DNA of 64,000 nucleotides from Sternotherus odoratus (Eukaryota; Chordata; Testudines; Kinosternidae). The notes under the pieces were generated by a model, which did no database searches, had not been told where the DNA came from, and saw only the letters and a program-made list of their open reading frames with translations. A program made the translations under genes and the position numbers. Shown in pieces: positions 19,501 to 34,500 of this stretch; the stretch's first letter is position 1; every line of letters starts with the position of its first letter. Location: NCBI GenBank assembly GCA_032164245.1, contig JAVMKO010000010.1, forward strand, positions 29,524,189 to 29,588,188, read 5' to 3'.

Positions 19501-22500
19501 CGTACCCAGGAATTTCCATCTGCTTTTCTATCTTGGTGACTGAGTGGGGCGGGGGGGGGGGCAGTTGAGGGCACAAATTCTGCATGGAGGGAAGGAGACA
19601 CTAACCCCCATCCCCAATGTGTGTGTCTGTCTCTCCAGCCACAGTCTCTTTTACTCACCATAGCAGCATTGGCAGGGCTGTCTCTGCAGCTGGCATCCCC
19701 CTGCGCCCAGCTCTGCACGCTCACGCTTTGGGTGTTCACGATGGCTGCACAAGAAACCAGCCGCGCTCAGGCAACGCTCTCGGGGCCGGATTCTTCCCCC
19801 TCCCCGTCGACCCAGGTCAGAGGCGCCAAAGAGCCACAATCCAGCCACAGCTGGGAATGCCCAGTTAGGGTGAACTCTCAGCTGGCTCCTGGGCCAACTG
19901 CCCACCCGTCACCCAGATACAGAAGGTGTGTTGGGGGTGGGGTGGGAATTAGGGGAGGTCCCAGACAGTCCGAGGCACCTGGTGAAGGGCAGATGCCAGG
20001 CCAGCCTGGTAGATACCAACCCACTTCTGCTCTGGGTCCGTCTGGTCAGGGCTGGGATGAAGGCGCCATGTTCTCTCTGCAGCCCGGCTCACTAGGTAAC
20101 GGCCGGGGCTGGGAGGGGGCGACTGTTTGCTTTCCTCCATCTTACCTTTGCAAGGCGTGAAGAGCCAGTGCAGCGCCTGCGATGCCCAGTGTCTGGTGTC
20201 CTCCTGAGCGTCGAAGGCCTGGCTTAGGAGCACCCCGGCCATGTAGCCCTGTTCCATCATGGGGCTCAGGTCCTAATGGGCCACCGAACAGAAAATCAGA
20301 GCATGGACTGGAGCTGAGCCCAGCTCTATCGAATCCCCCTCCCCCTCTCTCTGTGCGTGCTGCGGGCGGCAGCAGGGTCCGTGTTGCTCACCTCGGTGAT
20401 GGCGTTAGATCTGTAGACCATGAGGAGCTGGGCGCTGGCTCGCACTGCTCGGCTCCGCTCCTGGGCCCAGGGAGAGCAAATCCAGGGCTGCAAGTGCTGG
20501 GGAGCAGGGAGAAAGCCGTGTGAGAGGCAGCGATGCCGGGGTGACCTCCCCCGCATGTCCTTCAGGCAACCCCCAGAACCAGCAGGAAGAGGAGATGGTG
20601 CATTTAACCCCTTCTCCAGACACTGGAACTCAGCGCTCCTCTCCTGTCTCGGGGGTGTTGCGACAGGTCCGAGGATCTTGGAGTCAGTGCTTTGAGCACT
20701 CTCCCCATTGCTCCTGTGTGGGCTTGGGGCTGACACTCCCTGGAGCAAGACTAGGATTCTCTTGCTGGATCCCAGGGTCAGGTGTATGCCCCGTGGAGAA
20801 TGGCTAGTTCACAGTAGCTGGGAGCCCCTTTGGGATCAACTGGAGCCTTCCCTCTTGTGGTTCGGGTAGAACCTGAACAGCCGGCCTGTGACAAAGTGGG
20901 AGTACTGTGTGTGTGTGCCTCAGTTTCCCCTATGCATTTCTTGGGCGTCTATGTGGAGGGAAAGCAATGTGTAGCTGATGCAAAGCCTGTCTCCTACCTC
21001 CTGCGGGCCCCAACCCCCGCATGTGCTGCGGCCGCGTGGCCGGCCGGGAGAAGCAAAGGGGGGCGGGCTGTCTGCTGGGTGCCGGGGGAGGGGGCTGGTG
21101 AGTGCGGCAGCGGGTGCCCGAGCCGCGCCTCGCTCACAGCCCCAGAAGTCCGGGGCCCAGTACAGCTGTAACCGTTGTACCACCCTGTCGCCGGCCCTGC
21201 AGCCGGCCCATCCTCAGACGGCCAGTGTGAATGGCCTCTCCCGTTCCCAGTCATACCAGAAACAGACGCAGCAGCGTGGTGGGGGTTGGGTGCAGCTCCA
21301 GGAATGTCTTCAGCACCAGATCCAGGGACTCGCAGGGCTGTTGTTGGAGAGACTGGAGCAGAGAGAAGCAGGGAAGTAAATAGCAAGGGAGGGGAGGTGC
21401 ACGAGACAGGGGGACAAGTGGATCCCCCCTCCCTGTCTGCAGCCAGGTGCTGTTGCTATACGGAGTCCCTTTACCCAGATGATACTGATCCCCCTGTACA
21501 GAGACATGGGGCTCACTTGGACCACAGGCTGCCCTTCCCCAAAGAATCCTTCCTCCCACCTGGGCTCCCCAACACGCGTACTGAGCTGTGCTCTGGAGGG
21601 AAGGCCTCCTCCCCCCACCTCTGGAGGGACCCCAGCTGCCCCCCAACACCCTGCTAGCTCGCCAAGGGCTGCGCTGTTCATCCCCGCTCCAGCCAATCTC
21701 TGGTTCTGTGGCAGGGCGAGTCGCCTGCCCGTCGTCCCAAATCTATGCTTTGCTCCCTCCGCACCAAATACTATTGAACAGCCCTGGGCCGGCTCCTCAG
21801 CTGGTGTAAACTGGATGTCGGTTCTAGCTCCCTGTGCCAAGGACGCAGGGTAATTCTGTACAGCCTCACAGACACTCTCCTCTCCAGCTGTCCTCCCTGC
21901 CAGCCCAACTGCAGAGTTAACTGCATAGCCACTTCCCACCAGCCCTTTGGAAAAGAAAGTGAGGGGCTGGATTCGGCTGGACACGCAGCTCCCTGCGTCA
22001 GGCCAGGGTCCAGCTACTCAGCAGGGGGGTGGCTGAGTTTCCCAGCCAAGGAGGCAGGAGGGAGTTGCAGCTTTGTCCATGCTTCACTAACCTCTGGGCG
22101 CTGACTGATGGCGCTGGCGATGCAGGTGTCGATGGTCTCAGCCTCTTGTTCTTTAGAGAGGGGAGGCACGAATTTCCTGATTGGAAGGAATGGAGGAGAC
22201 GGGGGCCTTAGAATAGAGACTGGTCCCAGCGGGAATCAGGCTGGGTTTGAGGGCAGGAAGGACAACTCCCTCCCTAAGCAGCAGAGCTCCCGGGGGCATC
22301 TCCAGCAGAGCCACCGCCTAGGGACTGGTCCTGTCTGGAGACGCCTACATCCCCGGGGCCCGGCTGGCAGGGGCTGTGCTGGGGAAGCTGCTCTTCGGGG
22401 ATGATCCTGGGCCCTGCTCTGTGCCTGCCCCCATTCACAGCACTTCCTGCTGATGGGAGGGGCTCCCTCTTACCAGGCCATACGCAGAGATGGGGCTGGA

Positions 22501-25500
22501 TAAAGTGACCCGGAGGCCGAGGAGAATATGGCCTGCTAGTGAGCCACCAGGGAGGAGCATCCTCCGGTTCTTATTGCAGCTCGTTCCTCCCCCACCTCCT
22601 CTCCCTCCACCTGCCCCTCCCCGGCTGCTGGGTTCCACAGCTGAGTCAGGCCCCATGGACGTACCCTACATAGGAGATGGCCAGCAGGACCTGTTGCTCA
22701 TTGGAGCTCTGCAGCCAGGCCTGGTCCTTGCTTCGGAGGATCTCCTGCAGCACAAAGCAGAGTCAAAGGCAAAAGAATTTGGGGGAGCCCAATTATTCAG
22801 CAAGATGTGGAGTCTCCCAACGCGATTTGACACCCTCACTGACCCTCAGCCCCAGCGTGCCGCGCACTGGGGGCACGGAGCTGGGAATACAGCCTGGGAA
22901 CGGCCACGTGGCCAGACCGCAGGGGACATTTGCAAGAGCCCCTGTTTCACCATTCCTGCCGGCAGATCTGGAAGCCTCAGCATCTGCCAGGCAGCAGGGA
23001 AGGAGGATCTGGGCAGAGGCGATTTTGTGACGGGAGCATTCGAGTCCTGGACAGCTGAGGTCAGATATTTTCCTGCAAACCTAGGGAGGGCTGAGCCTGC
23101 TAACTCCGCAGCAGCATGTCCCAGAATGAAAACCCTTGGAGTTAAACCCCGGGTGCCGGGCAGATTGCTCAGAAGTGAGACAGGGAATTGTCCCAGGTGT
23201 AAGCAGCATGAATCTGCTAATGGAAAACAGGGTCATTTAATTCCTTGGGCTGGAAGTGCACCAGAAGAATCTGGCATCAGCACTGGGTTTGCAGCACACG
23301 GTGTAGAGCCCCGGGCACCCGCTCACAAGCAGAGCACACGGCCTTCAACGCTGGATACTCTGGCACGTGCCACTGAGCTAGGGACCCCTCCCAGGACCCC
23401 ATCAGGCTCACTCACCAGCAGGAGGGACACGAGGGTGTAGGTGTCCTGGGTGACCAAGGGAATCCTGCTCTTTTGGGCAACAGCTTCACCCACCAGCACG
23501 AGGCTTCTCGCGAAAGTAGATCTCACCCCTGGGTCCTGGGCTCCCAGGCAGGAGCAGGAGAGAACAGTGAGGAAACAGCCACAGGCAATAGAGAGCTGAG
23601 GGACAAGGCTAGGGGCAAGTCTCTCCAAGGGAGCTGCTGTCCTAGGCTAGATTGCCCTCACGCCCTAAGGCAAAGGACCTGGCTTGCTGAGTGGAACATC
23701 TCTGCATTCCCTAGGGGAAGGTCTCTGGAGATGGCCTGATTTCAGAGGTGCTGAGCACTTGCAGTTGCCGGAGCAGTCAATGGGCCCTGGGGCTGCTCAG
23801 CTCCCCTGACAATCAGCTTGTAATTGTCTGATCAGGGACAGGAATCTGCTGCTCTCGGGAGTCAGCTGGGCTCTCCCTACCAAGGCGTCCGTTCTCCAAG
23901 GACAACATTCAGTTCAACCAAACTAGCATCCCCTCTCCTTTTCGCTAGGACTCGCATATGGGCATTGTAACCAGCGTAGGACTGAACGTCGTCCTCAGAC
24001 CTCCGACGGCAAGAAACCAACCTAGAGTTATCTCGACAATCCCCCTTCAGCCTGTCAGCCGGGCTAGGGGCCTGAGTGGCCCAGTGCTCCTTTTGTGCCC
24101 GGCTACACCACTGAGTGCAGTGTGTGGGGAAACAGGCCCTAAAGCTTTATCTTCTGATCCCCGCGTGCAGCACAAGCCTAGAGGTGCCGAACAGGGGACA
24201 GTCGTCTCTGGGACAATAGCATCAAGTGATGCTCCGTTACATTCTAACAAGGCCCAGATGGGAGTTCTTCCGTGGGTCTGGAGTCAGAGAAGAAGCTAAT
24301 CAAGATGGGGGGTGGGCGTTGGTCGGGGGAAGGCTCTGATTTACCTGCGGGCTCAGGCAATAGTGCTTCCGGATGGAAGGCAGGATATCGTAGAGGTTGA
24401 TCTTGGGGATGAGCTCCGCGGGGCCTGAGTGGACCAGGTGCCCATAGGTGAGAAGCAGGAGGCTTCTCAGCTGCTCTATGGAAGCTGGCTCCTGAGAATT
24501 GTCAAGGAAAGAGTGAGGAGAAGGGATGGCTTCCAGCTGCTCCTAACTCACCAATGGGGCTGGGGATGATTTTTCACCAGGCCAGGTTAGCAACCAAAGG
24601 CTACTCTGCTGAGTTGAATTGCCTGGACTCCAAGGCCCTTCCCAGCTCCCCAGGGTTGGGTGGTTGAGGTGACCCGGCAGCTGAAGGGGATGCACTAGCA
24701 GCTGCTTTAATTCATCCTAGCTCCAGAGATGTCACTGGGACTAGAGTGGATTGCACCAGCTAAGAATCTAGCCAAGAGAGTTCCTGGGAGGGGTCGGAGT
24801 GGGCGGGGGAATGTCGGACATGCTGGCCCTGGTGAGGCTGCCAGGAGAGTCTGTGAAATAGCCCAGTTCAGGGGACAACCAAGGGTCTGTTTTTCTGAGA
24901 AATGTGTCAGCTGGAGCTGTCGTTTGGGCCTCCCTGAGCCTTATTGATGGGGCTGTGTGGAGCATGTCTGAGCTCCCCAGGAGATCCCCTGGGAGCTTAT
25001 CCACAGGACACACCTTTCCCCCTGAGCCACCTCATTGTGCTGCAATTTCAACGCCATGGAGGGCTCCCTCCACAGAGTCTGAGCCACTGCTTGGAAATTC
25101 AGCTCCTCACCAAACAGGCGTCTGGGAAGCAGTGTCCTCCCTGGCAGGTGGCTTTTCCTGCAAAGGCGGGGGGAAGGAAGGCTGAAAGAGCAGAGATGCT
25201 CGGTGGAACCGTACCTCTTGAGAGCCACCGGCAGAAGGCTGGAGCTGCACCCTGCGGACAAACTCCTCCCACTCCTCCAGGATGTCTAAAACCTCATATA
25301 GGTGTTGCCTGCCACAGAGCCCGAGCCCTCGGGCAAACCCCTGAGGGACAGAAAGATGGAGGTTGGGAAATGCTGAGCCAAAAGCCCAGGGGGCCAGGAC
25401 GGGCTCTCCAGGTCATTGCCATGGGCAGGTGTATAAGGAAGGTCTTTTCAATCCACTGGACCTTGTCCAAGGTAAAACATACACACGCAGCCTCTGGGGA

Positions 25501-28500
25501 TTGACAAGGAAGGAGCGCTCACTGCTTAGTGGAGGAGCAAAGGCCTCACCTCTCTTTCCTCTTCTTCTTTGAAATTGACTATCCCCACCAGACGCCATAT
25601 CTGGGGGACGACACTCTCTACCGGAGAAAACGTCAGCGCGGTGCCCCAGCACTTGTAGAGAAAGCTCTGTGAAAGAGACACCAGCATGCTGGATGCACTG
25701 GGCACGGCCTGGCATGCACAGAGCCCACTGGGTATAATTGTTCGCGTCACTGGCCCCAAGCTGACCCTCGGGAGCGACTGCTGTTCTGAAGGAGGCACTG
25801 AACCCCAATTCCTTTCAGGACACTGACCTTGTCACTGAGCCGCTGATCACTGTGGGCCAGCCGGCGCCTGATACAATTGATGAACCAGCCCAGCCAGGTG
25901 TGGTCCGAGATTGAAAACAGAAGACATTCCAGGAACTGCCAGGGAAAGAAGAGCCACTTAGAACCAAGAGGGGCCAAGGAACTGCCAGCCAGGAACCCAC
26001 CATAGCTGGGAGGGGAGGAGAAGAAGGAACATGCACTATCACCTCCACACCTCTCCTAATGCTTGTGAACTGCCCCTGGTGCTTAGAATCATAGAATCTC
26101 AGAGCTGGAAGGGACCTCGGGAGATCATCTAGTCCAACCCCCTGTTCAAAGCAGGACCAATCCCCCTAAATCATCAACAGACTTTTACCCCATATCCCTA
26201 AATGGCCCCCTCAAGGATTGAATTCAGAACCCTGGGTTTAGCAGGACAAAGCTCAAACCACTGAGTCGTCGTGTCCCCCCCCCCCCCCGCCCCAGTTCTC
26301 CAATTGTATCTGCTGGGCTCAGCTGCTTCCTCTGTCCCACGCTGAATTGCTGCTAAGGGGCCACTTAATCCTGCCTCAGCGTGTGGGGGCTGGACTAGGT
26401 GACCTCTTGGGCTCCTTTCCAGCCCTCCATTTTTCTGACCCTTACCTGCAGCAGCTGCTGCTCCCACTCCCGCTGGCAGAAGCAGGTCTCGTGATCTGGA
26501 AGAGATGGGCAGGTCAGTTTCCTTTGTGTCTAGATTCATCTACCGGGGAGGAGCCTGCAACATGGCTCTCCTGTGGCGGGGGGTGAGGAGGAGTTGCCGA
26601 CTCGGGAGCCCAGAGTGCAAATCGCTGGCTCTGTGCAAATCGCTGATGGGGAACAATGCCCCTCAGACTCACACCCCTTGATGGGAAATACCCAGGAGTT
26701 TTGCTTGCCAAGATCCCTCCCCAGTGGGTGAGCTGTTGGATACAGTCCTGGAAAGGATCCTTCCTTCCTAGGCAGGGGGGGCTGGGCTAGATGACCCAAG
26801 GGGTATGATCCTGACGTGATCCCCTCCGATTCCAGGGTCACAGCATCCTATTATCCCGGATTCAGAGGGAGGCCCTGGCCTCTCCTCCTCTGAGCCCAGC
26901 ACCACAGTGTCCCCTCCCTTCGCTTCTGCAAGGGGAGACCCCTCTTCCTCACCTTCAATGTACAGGAGCATGTCCCACATGTAGTGAATTCTCTTTGGGC
27001 CCAATCTGATCCTCAACATCCTCTTCAGCCGAAAGAGGAGGTGCACCGCTGCCCTTCTGACCTGCGCTGTTGTCTGGGCCGATGCACTGAGCACCTGGTG
27101 GACAAAGATGCAGAGGTGGCTGTACCCCTCCCTTGCGAGGCAGTATGAGCGGGGCGCTCCCTACAGGTGCAGGGGGAGAGCTCAGTGATGGAGGGAAGGA
27201 GACAGCCGGGAGGTGGAGCTGACAACCGGGACAGGATTGAGGTGGATATTTCAGTTGATCAGGGACTCTCCGTGGAGCGGCTATTGGCTCTTTCCATCCT
27301 CTCACTCCTGGGCTGGCTCTCGCCCAGATGAAAGGAGACAGGATTATCCAGAGGCCGTGAGGCAGCTGCTGGGCCTAGGCCAGAGCAGCACAAGAGGCGC
27401 TTGAAGCAGCGCGACAGAGGCAGCTGGGCCATAAAGGGAATCCCCAGCTGCCCCTTGGTCAGGGAGGATGCTGGAGGCCAGGGGCAGGAGGGGGCCTGCA
27501 CAACAGTCCCTAAGGGCTCATTCCAGCTGGCTGACATTGGAGCCGTGCGAGGGCTGCACTAACTTGTGCTGGGGGACCTGGTCCAGCCCCGGGATCAGGG
27601 GAGCCAGGAAGGTGGCTGGCTCCGAGAGGCGCTGGATCGAGGTGTCATGAGCGCGAGGAAAGTGAGGAGCCAGCTCCTCTGGGGGCTGCGGGGGGGTGTG
27701 GGGGGAAGAGCCACGCCTTGCATGCCAGCTGCAGGAGCGGCCCCTTCCCCCGCAGGAGAAGGAAACCTCCTGGCTGCAGGTTACTCACCAGCAGCTGGGC
27801 CAGCAGCTCCTGGGACAGAGTGACCCTGGGTTTTGGCCACCAGCCTGTGAACAGAAAGGGGAGACGTCCCATCAGACTCCGGAGGGATCTTTTGTAGTCG
27901 TCTCTGGGCTCTACCAACCAGAGCCAAGAGCTGATCCCCACCCCCACCTGGGGGCGGAAGCCTCTCGCTACAGAAGGACTAAGAGCGGGTGGATAAATTA
28001 CTGGGACTCACCTCTGTTCCTTTTGCCAGTGCCGCTGGCCAAGGGCAGCCTCCTTTCCTCCTGCATCGTCCTCATTGTGTTGGCTGTGATCTGCAGGAGG
28101 CGAGGCAGGGCTGGCCCATGGGCCGCTGGACTTAGGGCCAGCACAATTGAAGGCCATAAAGCCTGCAGAGCAGAGAAAAGCCAGTTCAGTACGGAAATAT
28201 CCTCTTCCTGGCCCAGCTCTCTCTTTCCAACACTAGACAGGACCCCTGGCCTCGCCCCCACTAGCCAGACCTCTCTACCCAGCCTGAACCAGGCAGCAGT
28301 CCCCACGCCCTCCCCTGTCACACCCGCCAGTGTCTGCCTCCAGCACCAAATCAAATGACAGATGCCTGACCCCTGGTCTTTTCTGGAGTGTAGCATCGTT
28401 GGCAGCCCAGTATTTCCTAACTCCAGTCCCACTTGGAAAGGCTGCGTTCTCCCGCGGGAACGCAAGAAACCAGCTTGATGAATAAAAAGGATACTAGGAA

Positions 28501-31500
28501 ACCCAGTCCTCTCAAGTGAACCCATAACAGGCTCAGGGGGGTTTGAGCTCTGACCTTCACATTCCCCACACAGACCCATGCCACTCGAACCACGGACGCA
28601 ATTGCTGTCCGCAGTGTGGACAAGAGGGGGACTTAGCACACATGATGCCAGAGGGCTCCACGACTCTTTGCTGGACAGCAGAGCATAGTGGAGCTGGGGA
28701 ACCCCCGGGGGTCTATAAAGTACATGGATTTGGCATGCTCAATCTGAAAGCCAGGGGAGCTGAGTGCACAATACTTGGCTCTGCCTTATTAGAAATGTGG
28801 CTTCTTGTCTCAGCTCAGCCTGAAGTGACCTTGTGCAACGTCGCTGTTGATTTGTTCAGTGTGGGGAGGGGGCTGGCTAATACTTGGGTGTTTAGGGTTG
28901 TGCTCTGAGGCCTGGGTCAGTAATCGGGTCTGGGCAGTGTGTGGAAACAGAAGCAGCAGAGATGAGATTTGGACGTAGTGTCTCCCAGCTCAGTGGACTC
29001 TCCCTTAGGCACCAAGGTATTGTGGCTGAGAGGCAGGAAATGCTGGGCTAGGGTTGGCGTTTGCAAAACAAGACTGTGATGGGCTGTATAGACCCCGCCC
29101 TGTAACAGCCAGGAAAAAGTTAACAGAGGGACCAATGAAGAGGACGTGAGCTATGGAAGCGGCAGAACCAGCACGACTGACCATCGGGGATGCCAGAGCG
29201 GAAGAACTCAAGACCTTGGCACCAGGGCCGGTGCAACCACTAGGCGAACTAGGCGGCATCAAGTGGTTGAGGGCACCAAAAAAAGCACCCAGGAGAGGCG
29301 GTGGAGTGGAGGTGACCTGGGGTAGGAGGCCATGGGGAGGGCCGCCCGTAGCAAGGAACGGAGGCAGAGGTGAGCTGGGGCGGGGAGCGGTTCCAACCAC
29401 TCCCCACCTCAGCTCACCTCTGCCTCCTCCCATGAGCCCGCCGGTGATGCTCCACTTCGCCCGCCTCCCAGGCTTGAAGAGCCAAACAGCTCATTGGCAC
29501 TGCAAGCCTGGGAGGCGGGAGAAGTGGCGCGGCGCCGGTGGACTCAGGGGAGGAGGCGGAGGCGGAGGTGAGCTGGGGTTCCCCGACCGGAGTGGGTGCG
29601 GGGGGCTCCTCAGGTGGGGAGCATCTCAGGGGCCGGAGAGCCTGCTGCGGGGCTGGGGAGCCCACTGTGGGGCGGGGGAGCCTGCTGTGGGGCGGGGGAG
29701 CTGCTGTGGGGGGTGGTGGGGGGAGATGCGGTGCCGAAGGGCTCCTGGGTGCCAAATAGCCATGCACCGGCCCAGCTTGGCACACAGGGGCACTCAGCCA
29801 GTGAGTGTTCCCTGTTACAAAGAACCAGGTCTGGCTCGGATCTAGGGTCCATTTTACCCAGCCCCATGATTTTCTGGAGCGGGGAGACTCGGCTAAATAA
29901 GTCTGGTTGGAGCCTGTCTCATCGAAAAGCTCAGACCCAGAGAGGCCAGCGTCCAGTAGAGAGGGGCAGGGTCACTTACACTGGCCATGCTGGGGGAGTC
30001 AACCAGGGACTGCAGGGTGCTGGAGCAGACCTGGTGGACCTCGACTTCCATGGTGCGTCTCTCATCTGCTTCCTCCTGCTGGTGAGAAGTAAGGGAGACA
30101 CCGGGGAGATTTACATTCAGTGGAGACCTCCGTGGCACGGTAACTAGAGTGGGCACGGCAGGAGGTGAGAATGGGGCTTGAAGGGAAAAGGCGCAACCCT
30201 GGCTGTCACTGTGCCACAACCAGCCCAGGGTCTGTGCGGAGCCAGCTCTAGGCTCTACCCCTCTGCCTGGTGACGACCGGATCCATCATGGAGGGGCGTT
30301 GTGACGGAGTAGGAATACTGTGTGTGTGCCTCAGTTTCCCCTGTGCATTTCTTGAGAGTCTATGTGAAGGAATAGGGGCTGATAGTGTTGCAAAGCACAG
30401 CCTCTCTGCAGGTGTCCATACCTGAAGCTGTAATCTGACTCCAAATGGGGGAGGGAGGTCACCTGACTAGGCTGAGCCAGGCGGGAGGAGGGGCTGGAGA
30501 GTGAGTTTCCTTTTGGGGTCTCAAGCTAGCTAGAGTCAGGCAGGGAAGGCAGAGGAGCTAGCTGGCTCTTTGGTCCCCCAAATGGATCCAGCTGAGGACT
30601 CACGCTCGCTGGATGGCATGTGTTAGACCAGGTAGAGGTTGTCGAATAAACCTCTGCTTTACTGGCTGGCTGAGAGTCACGTCTGACTGTGGAATTGGGG
30701 TGCAGAGTCCATGGGCTCCCTCAGGACCCCGCCCAGGCGGGCTTGCTGGGGGAAGCGCACGGAGGGGCAGAAGGTGCTGAATGCTTCGAGGTCAGACCCA
30801 GGAAGGTTGAAGTGGGGACCCGTGAAGCTCCTAGCCTTGGAAACAGGCTGGGTACAGAGAGGGGACACTTCACCCAAAGTCCTGTCTGGCTTCCTAGGGA
30901 GCGGTTCCAGACCATCTCCCGGGCACTCTGTGACAGGGGTGGCTTAGTCTCCTGCAGGGCGGATGATCACAGTGGGGCGAGAGAAGGAGGAAGCCAGGGG
31001 TCCTATCCTCTCAGTGCGAGGGACAGAGCCCTGATGGCAGCTGGGGGAGGGATCAGAGAGAATGGGCTGGGAGAAAAAAACACCGTCTCCTATTTGTCAT
31101 CATCTTCCCTGAGTAGATGGAGGGTGCCAGCCCCAGTTCCGTCTGCTTCCCAAGCCCTATTTGCTGCCCATCGCCTGCCCTCCCCAATCTACAGCTGCCC
31201 CTCCCTCCCTATCCCTCGACCTCATGTTCTGCCCTGTTCACGCACGCCCATCACGAAGGTCTCCGCAGATTCTTACCGTGCTGTCGGGGATCAGGATGCA
31301 CTCACGCACCAGGAAATCGAGTAAGGGCCTCGATCCAGGTTTTCCCAAGAGCCCGTGTGCTCCCATTGTCTTGATGAAATAAGACAGGGCTTCTCTGACC
31401 TGCCAGACCCAGACAGAAACAGACAGGATTTGCACACAGTGTGGAGGGACCTTGTCCCCTCCCAGGCCAGGCTGGGATCCTCTCTCAGCCGGGTCTTTGC

Positions 31501-34500
31501 TGAAATGCTGCTGGGCAGCCCAGCGACAGGAGTGCAGCTGGAGCCCTGCTGGGATTGTTTCTCCCACTTTCTGCCCTACGTTATGGGGCACTAATGGGTC
31601 GTGTGTTTTCATGCACAGGGTCCTGGCAGGCTTGGCACTGGCAGGCAGACATTTCCTAGCTTTGGCCGCGTTGGCCGCGGTTCCAGACTCACCCGTATGT
31701 TTGTGCTCTGCAGGATTGGCTCCAGGGCTAGGAACAGCTCCTCTGTATTGTGTGTCATTTCAGAAACTGTAAGAGACACAGACACATGGCTCAGAAGGGC
31801 TGGTGTCAAACCAGGGTGTGCAGGGACCCGAGATCTCAGGAAGCCTTAGTGCAACCTCAATGTCCCTACATGACCCTAGCAGTTGGTTACCCCCAGGGGT
31901 AAGCAGCTAGATCTGCACACGCTTGCAGTTCCAGCAGTGATTGTCCTCTCTCCTCGCCGCAGTGAGGCCAAGTGCTAAGCACGGCTAATTGCACAAGAGG
32001 CCACGAGACATCAAAAGACGAGGCCTCGCTGTGGAGTCACTTACTGTTGGATTGGACTATCTGGTCCAGAATTAGGAGACTGGCACAGGTCTCCTCTTCT
32101 TCATCCTTATTCAGCCTCCTGAACAGGAACACAAGCAGCTCCACCAGGAACAAGCGAGCTGCAGGAAGAGGAGCCAAGGTAATGGGGTGAATCATAACGG
32201 GGGAGGGAATATAGTTCTGTGCCTGGGCTCTGGAATTCCGCAGGCTGGGTGATCTCCTTCTCTGGGAAAAGTGAAGGGGTTTCTTACCCAGATGGACCAG
32301 AGAGGCCAGGGCCTCTGTCCACTCCTCCATGTGATCTCTGGGGAGATGACACACCTAAGGGAAGAGAGCAACACAAGCAAGGACAAACTAGATCAGCGCT
32401 TCTCAAACTTCTGCCTGCCACCGCCCCTTTTTCCTCTTCCGCGGCCCTGGGTATGTCCGCAGAAATGCCGCCGAATTGAGCGCTTCCGTATTCGGCGGCA
32501 TTTTGGTGGACACGCATCATCCATCTGGGTGGCCGCCGAAATGCCACCGACACCGGAAGCGTTCAATTTGGACGTTTTCCGGAGGACACACTCCCGCGCT
32601 CGGAGCAGCCGCCAACATGCCGCCGAATGCATCGGCAGCTCGCAACCCCCCTGGAATCATCCGGCGACCCCCCAGGGGGGCCATGACCCCCAGTTTGAGA
32701 ACTGCTGAACTAGATCGAGCATCTCTCAGGCCAAGATCTCGGCTGGCAGAGTGAAGGGGTGAGGGTGGAGGGGTAGATTCTAATTCCCATCTAAAGAACA
32801 GGATCAGTCCATGAGTGACGCTGAGTCTTCAGGGGGCCATGGCTCATGTAGAAGCAGAGCTTGTCGGGTCAGGAATCGAAGCTGTGGAGGGTTGGAACAA
32901 GATGCAGCATTCCCGGTCAAAGGGGTTAGGGTGGGTGGGAGGAAAAGAAACCAAAGGAGAGTTCTCCAGGATCCATCACCCAGTGGGAAGAGGATGCGGC
33001 AGGGACAGCTCTTCCCACAGCCTACCCAGTTTAAGCCAACAGGCCCTGGCATTTTGCCTGAGTGATCCCAGCATCTCTTACCATGGAGTGGAGTCCTGGG
33101 AAGAGGATGCCAATGTCCTCCGTCAGCGCAGCCTTGTCCATGTCCCTTATGCAAGCAAGGCTCTGTGCAAGAGAAGATGACTTATCACTAGTGAAGTTAT
33201 GGCAATGCCCGGAGGCTCCAGTCAGGATCAGGCCCTGTTTCACAATCTCTATCCTGAAGGGCTGACAGCCTAGAGACCCACACAAACAGGTCAGGGATGG
33301 GGAGACGGCATCCAAGGGCTCTTCCCTGTCCCCATGCTGGGGTGAGGAAACAGCGTGGGAGCTTGGAAGGGAGAGCTTAAGGTCCCTTCATGCGGCCTTC
33401 CCTGGGGTCAAGGACCTGGCCCATTGTCTCCGCCTGCCCACCTCCTACAATGGTCACTCCAGAGTGCACCAGGGATGTATACTCCTGCTTTCTGGCCTTG
33501 AGCCAAACACTTCCCCTCCTGGAGCCTTGCCCTCCACAGCTGTAGGCTGGGCTAAAAGCTAACCCTGCCCTGGGCCCAGGGAGAGGTGAGTGTGCGGGAC
33601 ACTCTGGGGAGAGGTGAAGCTCAGGACGATGGTTCTTATTTCTCTCCCTGGCTCCCTAATGCAGCCTGTTGCTGACCAGCTAGCAAAGAAGAAGGAAGCA
33701 GAGCTGGGTGCTGGGAATGGAGTCATCTCTCTCCTCCCATCTGCAACACCTGCCCTGTCAAGGGGGGGAGGGGGTGTCAAAGCATGTTCTCAAGGGTCAG
33801 AGAATGGCGACGAATCTGGGAGCAAGCAGATGGGGAAAGGGAATCAGAGCTTCAGAGGGTCAGTGCTTCCCGGGGAAGGCAGTAGGGGTGGGAGTTCAGG
33901 CTGGGTTGGTGATGGAGGGAACCTTCTACCATCTGTGCCATGGGCACTTCTCCAGTGTGCTGTGCATTTCCCGCTATCTCCTCACTCACACTGGTCTTCC
34001 TTGGCCTTTCCTCGTGCTTGCTGATTTGAACGACCTGTTCCCTGGCTGATGAATAGGCCTCCTGCTCGGTGCCTAAAATAAACGGAAGGAAACTAAGTTT
34101 GCTCTTAAGCAAAGTAAGCAGTGTTGCGATAGAGGAAAGGTCCTCTCATGGACTATAGCTTGTTAAAAGACAGTTTTCACAATAAGGTAAATAGTGGGGT
34201 CTCCCAAAGATCTGTACTGGGGCCTGTGGTAAAGAGGTACCACACAGAGGTAAAATGGTGAGGCGGTGGCAAAATGTGTGGATGATACAAAATTACTCAC
34301 CATAGTTAAGTCCCAGGCGGACTGCAAAGAGTTACAAAGGGATCTCCCTAAACTGGGTGACTGGGCAACAAAATGACAGATGAAATTCATGTTGATGAGT
34401 GCAAAGTAATGCACATTGGAAAACATAATCCTACATTCAAAATGATGGGGGTCTAAATTTGCTGTTACCACTCAAGAACGAGATCTTGACCTCGTTGTGA

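Noticed and set aside
22490..23440. A 316-codon plus-strand open frame
   Set aside because: It spans an MROH exon on the other strand plus intron and has no recognisable domain. GC-rich sequence gives long chance frames here.
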